From Branchiostoma floridae (taxonomy: Eukaryota; Chordata; Leptocardii; Amphioxiformes; Branchiostomatidae): DNA of 64,000 nt. The position numbers and the translations under genes were made by a program. The notes under the pieces are model-generated. The model saw nothing but the letters and a program-made list of their open reading frames with translations, was not told the DNA's origin and searched no databases. The first letter of the stretch is position 1, and each line of letters opens with the position of its first letter. Location of the stretch: positions 1 through 64,000 of the forward strand of contig NW_023365775.1 in NCBI RefSeq assembly GCF_000003815.2. Reading direction: 5' to 3'. Of this stretch, positions 44,593-56,289 are shown piece by piece.

Positions 44593-45180
44593 CTGAAAAT
44601 AAATAAAAAGTACAATGATTCATAGGGTATCTTTAAAACTATGTAAACACAGAAACATAAAATGCCTAAGCAGCCACAAAATACATACGTTACATGTATT
44701 TGAGCCTTATATTGGAAAACGTAAATATATATTTCCCTCATTTTCAAATTTGCATAATTCACATTTTATTATGTACGTCTCTGACAAAGATAACCGGATA
44801 CGAAAATATCATGGAAATCCATCGTTTCTACGCTTTGCAATATGCTCCTTGGGATATTTTGATCAGAATGTCCCTGCAGTTCCAGAGCAGGCTGCTAGGA
44901 GGTCCAAACATACATCACTTCTGCCTTACATCACGAGCTATCTGTCACCAACAAAATCAAGACTAAATATGTCCAGGTCAAAATAACAAAAAAATGAAGT
45001 TCTGCTGCAGTATCAAGGCCACACACTAGGGGCCCGAAATTGGATTTGACCTTCATCGTCCTAACACCTACCCGCATGCCAAAGTGTCATTGCAATCCAT
45101 CCAGAGGATCCACAGTTATGCTGACCACAAATGTGTGGTAACAGACAGTCAGACACACCAAAAAACATACCTCCATTTCT

Positions 45181-45905
45181 CATGGAGGGAATTATTCTCT
45201 GGTTGCTTTAAGCAGAAGGCTCCAGATTATGGTATTGCTCAAAGAAAACAAAGGTGTACACGTTTAATCAGTGTTTGATTATTATCCAGCTGACCACGTG
45301 CTGTCCTTTATGCATAGCAACACTATCTGGTTTGGTCTTACGAGTGGTGGCGTCAGCCTAGTGACTTTTGAGTCGTAGTTTCCCCGATTGATGCAGTTGT
45401 GTCAGGTTGTGGAAGGGTTGCTGTTGTGTTGGCCTGCTGACTAGTTGTTGCTGTGGAGGTTAAAGCTTGGGAAGGACGAGTTGAACTTTATGTTAGTTTT
45501 GCATTATCCATGGACAATGGGCAGCTTTAGTCCCCCTGTGCCTTGATCACTTGTAGTATCAACCAAAAGACTTGCGTAGTTCTTTTGGGTGCTGTGGTAA
45601 GTTAAGATGAATCTATAGGGTTTAAGATGGAGACTTGGTCCTAATGCTGAGATGTAGATGTCCCAGGAAAGCTAGGTTTCGTAACATAAGGTTTTGAATA
45701 TGTCTTGCGCGATTTAGAATTAGAAGAAGCAGAAACTGACCACGACATTAAATCATAGACGTAGTTCATGCACAGCTTTTGATTCCATGACGGAGGCATT
45801 GGGCAGGCGATATAAAAGTAGTACAATCCAATAGAATCAAAATCAGAAAATGTGCCTGTTGGGCTTTCAGCAGAAGGAAGAGAGCAATAAACATATAGGT
45901 ACCAT
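45181..45905. repeat. Direct duplication of 43441-44180
   Basis: The two segments align along their length (for example TGATTCCA near 44081 and 45779, and TAGGTACCATTG near 44162 and 45895). The copy is diverged and its linker exon is broken. Confidence 0.75.
45342..45475 (-). pseudogene. Dead copy of the Thr/Gln linker exon
   Basis: Splice-like edges remain, but the length is 134 nt instead of 117 and an in-frame TGA occurs before the donor. It was duplicated from 43649-43765. Confidence 0.75.
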
Positions 45906-46959
45906 TGACTACGTTATAGTAACGGTAGAATGGTTTTGAATGGGAATGGGTAAATATGAGGTAAACTTTTATACTTCGATCTGTACCATTTTCTTCTTAA
46001 AGAGCATTGGCAGCCATTATCGCATAGATTTACACTGCCTCTCACAGTCAGCCACTTTTCAGGACACGCCGTGTGCGGGTCCAAAAAAAAAATACCGCAT
46101 AAGACCATGTCAAGGAATATATGGGGATATTCGAGATCGGACACATCCTGGACAAATATTCCTGTATACGGCCCGGACATGTCAAGTTTCAGGATTGTGT
46201 CAGTAGTATCCAGAATTTCCCGTAAATTCTTATTTTCGCCTAAAGCATGCGTGAAGCGCCTGCGGACTTTTGTTTAACTCTCAAACATACACCAGAGTGT
46301 AAATTGTGATGCGCTATTTGATTATTTTTGATCTGAAGAAAAATTTCTGACTTTGTCAATATCTGCTATATCTTCTCCTTATTCTTTACGGAGATTGGTA
46401 CTCTGGAAAGAATAAACGAAAAGTCTATGTTCAGTCCGTATGGTGTCCAAACGGGCCCCAGCAAAAATGATTAAAAACTCCTTAACAACTTATCGTATGA
46501 CAATCAAACTTGCAGAGGATAATAAACATGTAAAACTAAATCTTCACAAAAACTTCTGTCTCATCAGCATATAAAATGATGACATTATGACGTCTTTAGC
46601 TAATAAGAGCGGCCATCTTAGATGACGTCATAAAATTAGCATAATTTTTAATCCTGGAAATTACTAAGAATTTCATAAAATTTACTTGTTGTAAGAAAAC
46701 AAGTGTAGTTACCAACAAAACCTTGTTTAAATCGAAATCGGCAAATTTTGGCCATATCCGTTGGCCATGGCAACCTCAAAAATGATAAACTTGCTTTATT
46801 GATGAAAATTTTTGCTAACAATATTTTGTGATAAATTGGCAAGGTTTGTAGCTTTTGCGCTAGCTGTTCGTGAGTAATGCGACATAAAAGTTGCTCAAAT
46901 TTCATGGTCAGAATAGGTTCAGTGCAATATGTCGTCCTTTGATCTTTTGCATAAATTAT

Positions 46960-47042
<83 letters not shown>
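46960..47042. repeat. (GA)n microsatellite
   Basis: About 40 GA units with one interruption, at the left edge of the LINE insertion. All frames across it are open by composition only. Confidence 0.95.
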
Positions 47043-47045
<3 letters not shown>

Positions 47046-47228
47046 TGGTTTATTTATTGAACGCACACAAAATCAAGTACAAGCTGGTAGTCCGGAGACT
47101 AAATTGCCTCGTACTAAGTACACAAGATAGTATAATGGAAATCCCTGCATATGTGGAATAATCAAATTATAATAATCACAATTCGCACTCAACTGTACAA
47201 TTTAAAAGTGTGGATCTACACACACATA

Positions 47229-47246
47229 GTATATATATATATATAT
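47229..47246. repeat. (TA)n microsatellite
   Basis: Nine TA units in the 3' region of the LINE fragment. Confidence 0.9.
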
Positions 47247-47306
47247 CAGTAATAAAATCTCATTTCAATCTAAAACTTAGGAAGATTAAAAAGTGACATC
47301 TGAAGT

Positions 47307-48300
47307 CTAACATGAATTTAAAAGGTTGACACAGAATGGGAGCGTAGTGTTCCTAAAACGAGCCGTTCTACACTTAAACTGAGTGAAGTTGTCAGCGTTT
47401 CTGAGGTCTCTACCATGTGCCTCAGAGCGGCGTGGTGGTAGCCATTCGAAAACCTCAGAATAAACAAGGGATCTGGCAAACTTCAAGCAGTGAGCCTTAC
47501 GCCTTACATGCAGAGGTTCGAGATCACATGCCTGTAGTGCTGAACTGTAAGAACTGTACGAACGCCCAAGAATGGTCTTACACGCTCTGATCTGGACACG
47601 CTCTATCATACGTGACTGTTCCAAACCTGGCAGGCGTATTCCAGGGTGGGGCGGACAAACCCTATGTACACAAGTACTAAGTCGCTAGAGCTCAGACCGT
47701 GTTTCTTCAAACACCTAATCATGTATAGACGGCGGTTAGCTTTGCCCACAATCATTACTACATGTGCAGTCAACTTCAAGTTTGCTTGTAGTATTACACC
47801 CAGGACCTTGGCCATGTGCACTTCTTCAAGTTGAGATTCACCAACAAACAGTCTGGGAGCTGGCGTTGGCTTTCGCAGGAAGCATATGAACATCACCATG
47901 CATTTAGTTGGGTTAAGCTGCATGTAGTTCTTGTCAGTCCAGCTTACAAGTTTGTCCAGATCGGTTTGAACCTTGGAAGGTTTTGTTGCAAGACTGGCCT
48001 CAGTGAGCGACATGTCGTCGACATATTTCCAAGCCTCTGCTGAGGTATCTTTCTGGGGGACTGCATCGTTAATGAGGGCAAGAAAGATCAGGGGACCAAG
48101 CTTCGTGCCTTGGGGTACTCCACAGGTAAGTGTTTCCCAGTCAGAAAAAGTCCCTTTGTAGGTGACTCGCTGCTGTCTGTGTGAAAAAAAATCGCAGATC
48201 CAAGGGAGGATAGAACGACGAACACCAAGTTCAAGGAGTTTCTTCATCACAGTCAGGTGATGAACACGGTCAAACGCACGCGTAAAGTCCGTGAGTATGA
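47307..48300 (-). pseudogene. 5'-truncated non-LTR retrotransposon (LINE), RT fragment
   Basis: The frame at 48250-47606 has the end of an RT domain: GVPQGTKLGPLIFLALIND, the catalytic YVDD (WKYVDDMSL), LNPTKCMVM and RPTLEYACQVW. A frameshift near 47610-47624 moves to the next frame (EQSRMIERVQIRACKTILG), and the C-terminal part continues to 47307. Order and words fit CR1/L2/Jockey-type elements. It lacks the 5' part including the endonuclease, so it is dead. Confidence 0.88.
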
Positions 48301-49004
48301 TAATGAGCTAGAATTAGCAACACCTTAACATCTTACATTGGCAAAGTAAAGTATGTACTATGATCACCGATAAGAATCGGAACTGAGATTTTATGAACAA
48401 AACATTTTTGGGTCCGTTTGGTCCACTCGGTCATTTTAGTCGCAAAAAAGTCGTGTGCTTGAGAGTTAAACGCGGGATGCCTTTTTTGGTGATCTCGTTC
48501 ATACCCAGGCGAAAGACTTCTTTCTCGAATGGTGCTGATACCAATTGACAGCCTCGCTTCACAATGTCGCAATCTTGGCCTTGACTTTCGAATTTTATTG
48601 GTTCTCGGCCCCAAGTTTTCTCTTGCGGCTAGCCACCTCCATGGACCATTGCCTTTTCTTTACCTACACTTTCGCCCCAGCAGTGTCAAGCAGGTTCGCA
48701 GTGTTTTCTGGATTGTGCATGGTTGACATATTCGGAGGGGTCTCAGCATTCTCGCGTTCTCCGTTCGACGGTCTTGTCACAAATTCGCAAGGGAATGGCA
48801 TTGGCAAAATGTACATTGTATAGCATCAATTTGAATGTGATAAGTGAAATGTACCATTACCCGTATGATAGATGAAATGCACCATTACCCATGTGATAGG
48901 TGGACTGTTCCATTACCTATGTGGAACGTACTATTACCCCTGGTACCTGGTACCAAGCTCACAAATTTAAGAAAAAATGTTTTTACAGCTATAAGAATAC
49001 TCAC

Positions 49005-49445
49005 ATTTTTGACAGATGTATCCTTGTAGATCTGCACAGACCTCAGGGTTCCAGCCGTATGGAGGGGTTCCTGATGGATCCATGGCGGCACAAAACCTCA
49101 GCTCGACTGGCCTACTAGCTGGGTTGAAGCCGTCAACCCACAGGTCGTCGATCAAAACCTCTGTTCCGTCGGAGTACTCCCACGCCTGTGAGGGAGGGTC
49201 GTACCGAACGCCGACGCCGAAAGCAGTACCGTTGAGGGAGGAATTCTCAGCCATCTGGATGATGAATGCCAGGAAGTCGTGTGTTGTTCTGTTGCTGACG
49301 TAGACTGGCACCGCGCCGGCGTCATCGCAAGCGCTCTCGAAGTCTTCGAAGTTGATGTTTCTGCCGCTACCGACACTCCCGTTGAAAAACAAGTAGCACA
49401 CGTCTTTGAACGCGTACCCGTTGGTGAATCTATCGGTCAGACAGG
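49005..49445 (-). CDS. C-type lectin-like domain 2 (single exon)
   Basis: 441 nt, phase 1-1. Opens CLTDRFTNGYAFKDVCYLFF, then FEDFESACDDAGAVPVYV, HDFLAFII, AFGVGVRY, WEYSDGTEVLIDDLWVDG, FCAAMD, YGWNPEVC and GYIC. The six-cysteine fold signature of a long-form CTLD is there, but the EPN/QPD and WND calcium-sugar motifs are absent, so classical carbohydrate binding is doubtful. The whole domain is in one exon. Confidence 0.85.
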
Positions 49446-49581
49446 CTGTTGTAGGATACATTCAAAGTATTAGAATGAAAAACACACATTTTCAAGCCTA
49501 ACACTTGGAGATATCTGCTGTAGTCAGAAAGCTAAGCACCGTCACCTATCGTATTCAATTGAATGGAATAACGATACTCAC

Positions 49582-49641
49582 GCTCGATATCAAACTGTGA
49601 TATTGTAGGCTCTGTAGGTTGCGGTGTTGTGACAGGGATTG
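49582..49641 (-). CDS. Short linker exon between the lectin-like domains
   Basis: 60 nt, phase 1-1. IPVTTPQPTEPTISQFDIE. Donor GTGAGT. Paralogous to the linker at 50821 (shared SQFxIE). Confidence 0.8.
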
Positions 49642-49810
49642 CTAACAAAATGATAAAACATTATCAATTATTCTTCGGAACATTATTGTCTTCGCAACAC
49701 ACTGATTCGCTGTCATCACCAGAGTATCAGGTGAAAATGTTGTAATAACAAATCATTTTCCTTTTAGCAAGTCTTTTCAAACATCTATAGGTTGAAAAGA
49801 AGAGAGTTAC

Positions 49811-50239
49811 CCAGTTGACAGATGTATCCATCGAAGTCTTCACACGGTGCCGGGTCCCATCCGTAGATCGGGGTCCCTGTTGGGCTCATCACCGCACAGT
49901 GATCCGTGATGGGCGGGTTTGTCGCTGGATCGTACGTACCCACCCACAGTCCCTCTATCAGCACTTCCGAGTTGTCCATGTACTCCCAAACGGTCGTCCC
50001 AGCGTTCCACTGAACCCCGACGCCGAAAGCAGATCCATTGAGTGACTCGTCGTTTTGGATGATGAAGACCAAGAAGTGATGAGTGACGTTGTCGGTCACG
50101 TACACAGGTATGCCGCCGAGTCTGCCACAAGCGTTGTTAAAGTCTTCGAAATTGGTGCTCGCACCAAGACTCTCGTTGACGAAAACGTAACAGACGCCGT
50201 TGTAACCGTAGGAAGATTGAAACATATTCGCAAGACAAG
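49811..50239 (-). CDS. C-type lectin-like domain 1 (single exon)
   Basis: 429 nt, phase 1-1. CLANMFQSSYGYNGVCYVFV, FEDFNNACGRLGGIPVYV, HHFLVFII, AFGVGVQW, WEYMDNSEVLIEGLWVG, CAVMS, YGWDPAPC and GYIC. A close tandem duplicate of the domain at 49005, including its preceding linker exon. It also lacks EPN/QPD and WND. Confidence 0.85.
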
Positions 50240-50407
50240 CTGTAAAAACATGATGCACTGTAAATAATTGATCAAGTTTCCAAATTATCATTGTGATCTA
50301 ATTATACAGGAACTTGTTGGAAATTATGTCTAAAGCAAACGGAAATTAATTTCTGACACTCCGGTGGCACTTTTTATGTGGGAAGCCTTTGTTTTTGTTT
50401 TTGCCTT

Positions 50408-50545
50408 TGGATCGTATGTTTTCCGCAAGGATCGTATGTTTCCAAGTAGTGGATCGTATGATTTTCGTAGGGATCATATGTTTCTTAAAAGTGGATCGTA
50501 TGTTTTCCGTAAGGATCGTGTGTTTTTCGTAAGGATCGTATGATT
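50408..50545. repeat. Minisatellite, about 20-bp unit
   Basis: Repeats of GGATCGTATGTTTTCCGTAA with variants, seven or so copies. Confidence 0.85.
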
Positions 50546-50581
50546 ACTTAGGCACCCCTGTTAAAGGGTTTTTTGTTGACA

Positions 50582-50667
50582 TTACTGTCGTCACCGAAGC
50601 TCTCGTTTACGAACATGTAGCACATGTCCTAGTCTGCGTACCCGTTGACTATCAGTCAGTCAAGCTG
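50582..50667 (-). pseudogene. Fragment of a third lectin-like exon
   Basis: Matches the acceptor-side start of the CTLD exons (+ strand words ACCGAAGCTCTCGTTTACGA and GTAGCACATGTCC), but only about 85 bp remain next to the minisatellite. Confidence 0.65.
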
Positions 50668-50820
50668 CTCTTCAATATTTGAAATATTATAGAGTGAACA
50701 GCACCTACTGTCAAGCCTAGTCGTTTGAAAAGTTATCTACAGTAGTTTGAAATGTTCTTACCGTTACATCAAGTAACGGTGATAATTTTAATGTAAATCA
50801 ATTGAAAAGATGACACTCAC

Positions 50821-50868
50821 GTTCGATTTCAAACTGTGACATCCCTGGCAGTGTTGGTGGTTGTGTTG
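50821..50868 (-). CDS. Short linker exon before lectin-like domain 1
   Basis: 48 nt, phase 1-1. TQPPTLPGMSQFEIE. Donor GTGAGT, acceptor ttgtgcag. The linker-CTLD pair was duplicated as a unit. Confidence 0.75.
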
Positions 50869-50914
50869 CTGCACAAGAACAATAAACTCAATTTAAGGAT
50901 TCGTAACTGTTGCG

Positions 50915-51143
50915 CCCCGAACCGTGCTTTGTCCCGAACCTTGCTTTGTCCCGAACCTTGCTTTGCCCCGAACCGTGCTTTGTCCCGAACCGTGCCTATG
51001 CACGGTTCAAGGCAGTCCCCGCGTGTCCAGAATCGTGCTTTGGGCAAAAGCATGTTTGGGGACATGCGGGGGACTGTCCCAAACCGTGCCCAATCGCGCA
51101 CAGTTCTGGACACACAGGGGACCTTATCCCACACTGTGCTTTG
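50915..51143. repeat. 17-bp minisatellite and inverted arm
   Basis: Five tandem units of CCCGAACCGTGCTTTGT (50915-50997), then a block with partly inverted words (GTGCCTATGCACGGTT, GGGGACATGCGGGGGAC) to about 51143. Because 17 is not a multiple of 3, all frames cycle through the same peptide words; no gene is inferred. Confidence 0.8.
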
Positions 51144-53542
51144 GGGCGGGTTTTAGTGTTTTTAGGGGAGGAGTCTGTCCAACGTACCTTGTTTTTCCTG
51201 CAGCCCCGTCATCTTTGTTTTTTGGGGCGCTGGGATGGTAACCTACTGATAAATACACAAAACGATAGAGATGCGTAGGACCGGCGTATTTTGCATACGA
51301 CTGAGTATAAAAAAATTATAGGGCCTCTTACGGACTTTAAAATGCACGCTTCTGTGACTGCAACGTAATACAACAGCATGTTCAACACCCAAAGATATAC
51401 TAAAACAGGACCCCCACCACAGTACCACGTGGCCACCAGAAGGCCTAGTCTGTCAGCGACCCCACGTGCCAAAAATAATTGAAATCCCTCAAAATGTTCT
51501 GGAGATTTCGCACCGAAAAAAACACACGCACAGACACACTTATCCAGGGAAAAATTGATGAAGTTATATATCTATTAACCTGTATCATTTGTTACACAAA
51601 CATTATACACGTATTTCTTCCTATTTACGTTGCACCAGATATAATGATTAGACATCGACATTGCTGCAAATCCCTTTCTGCTGCGTTTTTACAATTTGCA
51701 TTGGCTTTTGATTAAGCGGAAACGGTGTGATTTTGAGTATTTCTGACAGTGTCTATCGCAAAAGATAGTGCATTGATTTGGGGGACACAGCCACGGTCCA
51801 GTGAGACTTCCGTATTCCGAACGTATTGCGGTCCCTGCGACTTTTGTGGAATACATAAACAAGTTTCATTTCACCTCTTTGAATACTATTAAAGTTGCAC
51901 GTCACCTTCAAGAGAAATTATATTTCGATTTCTTGTAAGCAATAAACAAGACCGCACAACCATGGCCAACACCTTTACGCACTTTGAACCATAGACATGT
52001 TTGACGTCACTTCAAGAGAGATTGATTGTTCACTATTCTTGTAAACAATAAACAAACCCGCACAGCTACTCTTCAAGCAGAGTAGGTGGGAAAAATCTTG
52101 ACCCGTTATATTATCTGCGCTCCAAATGGCTTTGGACGTAATAGTAATGTACTGAACTATTAAATAAAATCTCTCGCACCACCGGTACCAGTTTGTGAAC
52201 ACTTTTGGCTCGTTTTTATTAAAAAGTCGCCTGCCATTACGACATAATATGGAGCACATTTTAAACAGCATCCCTGGTCCCTTTGTTTTTCCGCAACCCC
52301 TGTAGTGTTTAACAGAAGATGCACCATAACATTCTTATTGGTTGATGGCTTTGAAGATAATTATACCCACGAGTGGGAATTCATCCCCTATAAAATGGCT
52401 GTCGCCTGAGAAAACAAGAGGAATTCAAATAGCCAAAAGTTTAACAATTCAGTTCCCCAAATGATTGTTCGGCAGGTGAAGTCAGCTAACCAGGCCCTTC
52501 GATAAATCACGTCAGATCGCTCCTGTCACTGATCTTTGAGGTTGTGTAAGGAGGTTTATGCCTGTCGCCAAATTCGGTAACAAACGTTACCACCCCGAGT
52601 ATGGAGTTTTCCACGGATATATTGTCTACGTATAAGGCAAGAAATTAGACGGGTAAGAACTTGCACAATAAAAGGGGTTGCTCCGCCGCCAATGAAGGAG
52701 CCCCGCGTGGGAGAGCTACCTCTATCCCAAGAATCAACATTATTTTCCCATCTTCTGTTTTATTATTATTAAGGCCATGTTGATTATACGGATGGCATCC
52801 TCTGGGAACACCACTGATGCGAGTGAGCGAGTAATAAAATTAGCCAAAAAAGTTGTCTTCAGTATGAAATGTAAGTGGTCAGGAAGGTTGAACATACATG
52901 CAGAACTGAAAACACATAGTATGGTATACAAATAGTTAGGTGGACATGTCGGCAGGCGTTCCTGGGCCAAGAATACAACAAGAGCGAATTCGAGTATAGT
53001 TTAAAGTCATTTGAACCAAGTTTGCACAGTCAAAGGTAGAAGGCAGATAGCCTTGTTATACAGAATTTTGTCACTCTTAACTGTGTCAGTTATGATGGGC
53101 TATATGATAATAACGTTAATGACCCGCCTGTTCCTTGGTGTATATGGTGTGATAACGCTTGTTCCATTACTATATGGCAGCTGTTTCCCGTATTAAGTCA
53201 CCAAATAAAGGGTGTTAAACAACACATAACATCTGCTTGGAGAAAAGGCAATGCATTTGAGCGGGCCGAAACAATCAGACGGTATCGATTTCCTAAAGAT
53301 AGAGGTGTTTTTTTAAATATTACATTCCCTATAAAGAAAGTTACGATGGAAACGAAACAACTTGTATTATCACATTTGTACTACCTAACCATGTGCCAAA
53401 GTACATACTGATCCACCGAGTCGTAAGATACAGCTGCGAGCAAAAAAAAAAACGAAATTCGGACAGTTTCAAAACCTACAATCAGGAGGTGGTCCTCTTT
53501 TCCCGGAGGTAACAAAATGTTAATACGACACAGTGTACTTAC
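51144..53542. other. Large intron, no exon recognised
   Basis: Contains a diverged direct repeat (about 51905-51960 and 52008-52065, sharing TTCAAGAGA and CAATAAACAA...CCGCACA). No coding block with splice borders was found. Confidence 0.4.
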
Positions 53543-53893
53543 AGACGCAGGTTGCATGGACCGACGGGATGAACCGCAACTGGCTCCCGTCCCACAGATG
53601 CCACACTGGCCTGGTCTGGTCAGGTGTCATGGCACAGTCGCTGACGTAGCCGAAGCCAGTTTGTCCGATGATTCGCCCTAGCAACCACACATTATTGTCA
53701 CCTGAGAAAAAGAGAGAGTCTCGGCTGTCCCTGTCGCTAACGTACACAGGCCTGCCGCCGCTGGTCTGGTTTGTTCTGGTGTAGGTTGTCATGCGGGAAG
53801 GTTGGTAGGTGTCGTCACCTTGCAGGCGGACCCTTGTACAGTCTGTAGTGCTGCTTACCGGTTGTGGAACTACCGCACCAGCTGGGACGTCAT
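53543..53893 (-). CDS. W/G-rich domain of unknown type, copy 2 (exon)
   Basis: 351 nt, phase 1-1. After a short linker (DDVPAGAVVPQPVSSTTDC) it shares with copy 1 the words SRMTTYT, GRPVYVSD, LFF, W-x5-IG, VSDC, WHLWDG and a final cysteine. Similar modules occur in many marine invertebrate secreted proteins, but I do not know a family name or function. Confidence 0.72.
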
Positions 53894-55983
53894 CTGAAAT
53901 AAACAAGGATGTCTATATTATAAAAGCTTATGAAACGATGCAAACTGGGCATGTGGTGATGTCATGTGCTGCGTAATGGTAAGGTGTTTAGCCCAGATCC
54001 TGGGTTCAAATCTCCGGATCACTCATACATAACTGTACTATTATCGATAAAATTTTGTTGCTCTGTATGTAGCCCCGTAGTACTATTGTCTGTATAGCTA
54101 TTAGTTGTTATTGGTTGCCATACATTGTAACTTGTGCGGTCGTTGAGCAATAAATTCATTCATTCATCGTCCCGTTCACCTTATGTGCCCTTGGGATGGC
54201 AGTTTAGGCAACTATCTTCACATCACTCGGGTGAAATCTTCAGTAAGAGACATCCATCGGATAGGACGTTAAAAGTGCCTTCGCCAACTTTGACGTCGTA
54301 TATCTGCCAAACGGCTTGTGCTAGAACAACCAAACTTGGTGACTTTTTCTAGAATATTGTTGGCAACAAGTTGTGTTGTCATGGCAACGGGTTTCCGAAA
54401 GGCATATTGTACAAAAATCACTAATTTTGGGATTTTTAGATTTCCTTAATAAACTCTACTTCTTTTCATAAATCTTTAATATCTAACATATCTAAGTGTG
54501 GCATTTAAAATCAAATATTCATAAATTATGCTAATGAGATGACGTAATTGGTCAAAATCCAAGATGGCTGACATGATGACTGAAGTTTTATAACATTTAA
54601 ACATTGATTACAAACCTTTATTGGTAACTTTTTTTATGTAAAATATTTATTTATTGTGGGCATTCCCTGTTTTAGCCAAATAATCTATTAATGGCGACAT
54701 AATTACGTCATATTACGTCATACGGATATAAAAATGTCAAGAATTATAAAACTTGACAAGTATATCACCCCCTGCAAATTTGGTTATCGTACAGTAAGTC
54801 GTTTTGAAAATACGAAGGGGGGCCGAATGAGCCCCCCTCCACCAGTCCAGGGAATGCCAAAAAAGGCCAGTCTGGATAGGGTTAAAATGGCTACTTTCCG
54901 GTGTGATTGGATCAAATGAATCCGTCCAGATTTACAGTTTATACTCTTTAATACAAACCAGTTGTGCTATGCCCTGATTTGACTTTTCGGGTATGCAATG
55001 CAAACATGCCCCTAATGCAACCACAAAAGTAGAGTTCCACGACCCCATACCTTCGCCAAATGATTAAACTTTTTACAACTGCTGAATCAATTGTGTTTAA
55101 TAAGGTTCTCATTTGCATAAATCATATTACTTGATCATGTCCTCCACCAAACAACAGAAGCACGCAATCTATGTTAAAAAAGAATGTTTTTATCGCATTT
55201 TCTAATAATTTATGTAAATGGCAATCATTTGCATAATTATTGTTAAACGATTTTCATCTGTACATAATTCCAAATGCTAAAAGTAAGAAGTTCCCGTCAT
55301 TTACCATACTAGCATTATAGCATTTTCTCGTTAATTACTAGTATGCAAATTAGGTCTTTATTTAGCATAATACATATTCTTCTCTTTTTCAGTTACAAAT
55401 GTCTCATGTTGCGATGGCCATATAATGGAACTGAGCGTGTGTAGACAATTTCCAAATCAATTATGCAAATTCGTCACCAATCTGCATAATTAATATGTAA
55501 TTATATGAAGCATTACGTAAGCTTTTTACATACCAAAAATCATAACAATCCGTCAACCTTTTCTTGAGTTAATCCCTTTCAAAGTCTGATACTAAACCTG
55601 TCCTGCAGTTCCAAAACAAAGCTTGGGGGCCCAAACCCATACCACTTACTCTCGGCATCAAGAGCTGTCTACCATTTAAAATCCATAGCCGCTGCATGTC
55701 GAGAACTCGAGATATCAAACCAGGAAGTTACGCTGCCGTACCATTACAGGCCGCTAGGGGGCCAGAAATCTTATCATTTCCAGGTCCCATCAATACCTTC
55801 CCACATACCGAATATAAATACAATCCTTCCAGGCGTTCTTGACATATGCTGGTCTTCTACAAACATACATCGAGACACACGCTACCAAAAATATAACCTT
55901 GCCATTCTGGCGAAGGTAATCAGATGTAGGGAATGCGACATTTTATGTGATCGAAGAAAAAAGTTGGTAATAGTTCTACGAAC
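53894..55983. other. Intron with SINE and decayed repeats
   Basis: Contains the SINE at 53953 and a TTAA-family remnant at 54515-54884 that ends GGATAGGGTTAA. The rest is AT-rich with no exon. Confidence 0.5.
53953..54168 (+). mobile_element. tRNA-derived SINE
   Basis: An internal promoter-like box A (around 53968) and box B (GGTTCAAATCTCC at 54003) are followed by an unrelated body and a tail of (ATTC) units at about 54151-54168. This is the plan of a tRNA-type SINE. Confidence 0.65.
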
Positions 55984-56289
55984 CAGAGCAGGCGATCTTC
56001 ACATCCGTGTTCTCTCTGAACTGCTCTCCGTCCCATAGAAAGAAGGTGCCGTTGATCTCGTCGGCGTAGAGGTGGGAGTCCCTGACGAAGACACTCGATT
56101 GCGCGCTCCCAATCTGACTCCATATACACCACAGCAGGTTGTCACCACACTTGTAATACAGGAAGTCGCAGGTGGCGTTGCTGTAGTACACGGGGCGGCC
56201 CTCGCGAGTGTCTCCCGTCATGGTGTAGGAAGTCATCCTAGAGACCTGAATATCGTTGGTGGAGCCGTATAGGACAACCGTTGGACAGC
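55984..56289 (-). CDS. W/G-rich domain of unknown type, copy 1 (exon)
   Basis: 306 nt, phase 1-1. GCPTVVLYGSTNDIQVSRMT, then GRPVYYSNATCDFLYY, WCIWSQIGS, FFLWDGEQF and KIACS. The donor is GTTCGT, weaker than average; a TAG follows eight bases later, so without splicing the protein would end here. Confidence 0.72.

Larger units (their letters stand above)
46274..48469. mobile_element. Second TTAA-flanked piggyBac-like element, split by a LINE
   Basis: TTAA at 46274-46277 and 48466-48469, with inverted ends CTCTCAAAC / GTTTGAGAG-like. Internal sequence resembles 24173-25038 in the same order (TTTTGCATAAATTATGA..., TAATGAGCTAGAATTA). A LINE fragment with microsatellites interrupts it between about 46957 and 48300. 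Confidence 0.65.

Noticed and set aside
46891-47161. Arg/Glu repeat protein
   Set aside because: It is only the translation of the GA microsatellite.
50836-51278. Cysteine-rich repetitive peptide on the + strand
   Set aside because: It is a 17-bp minisatellite read in several frames; there is no splice or promoter support.
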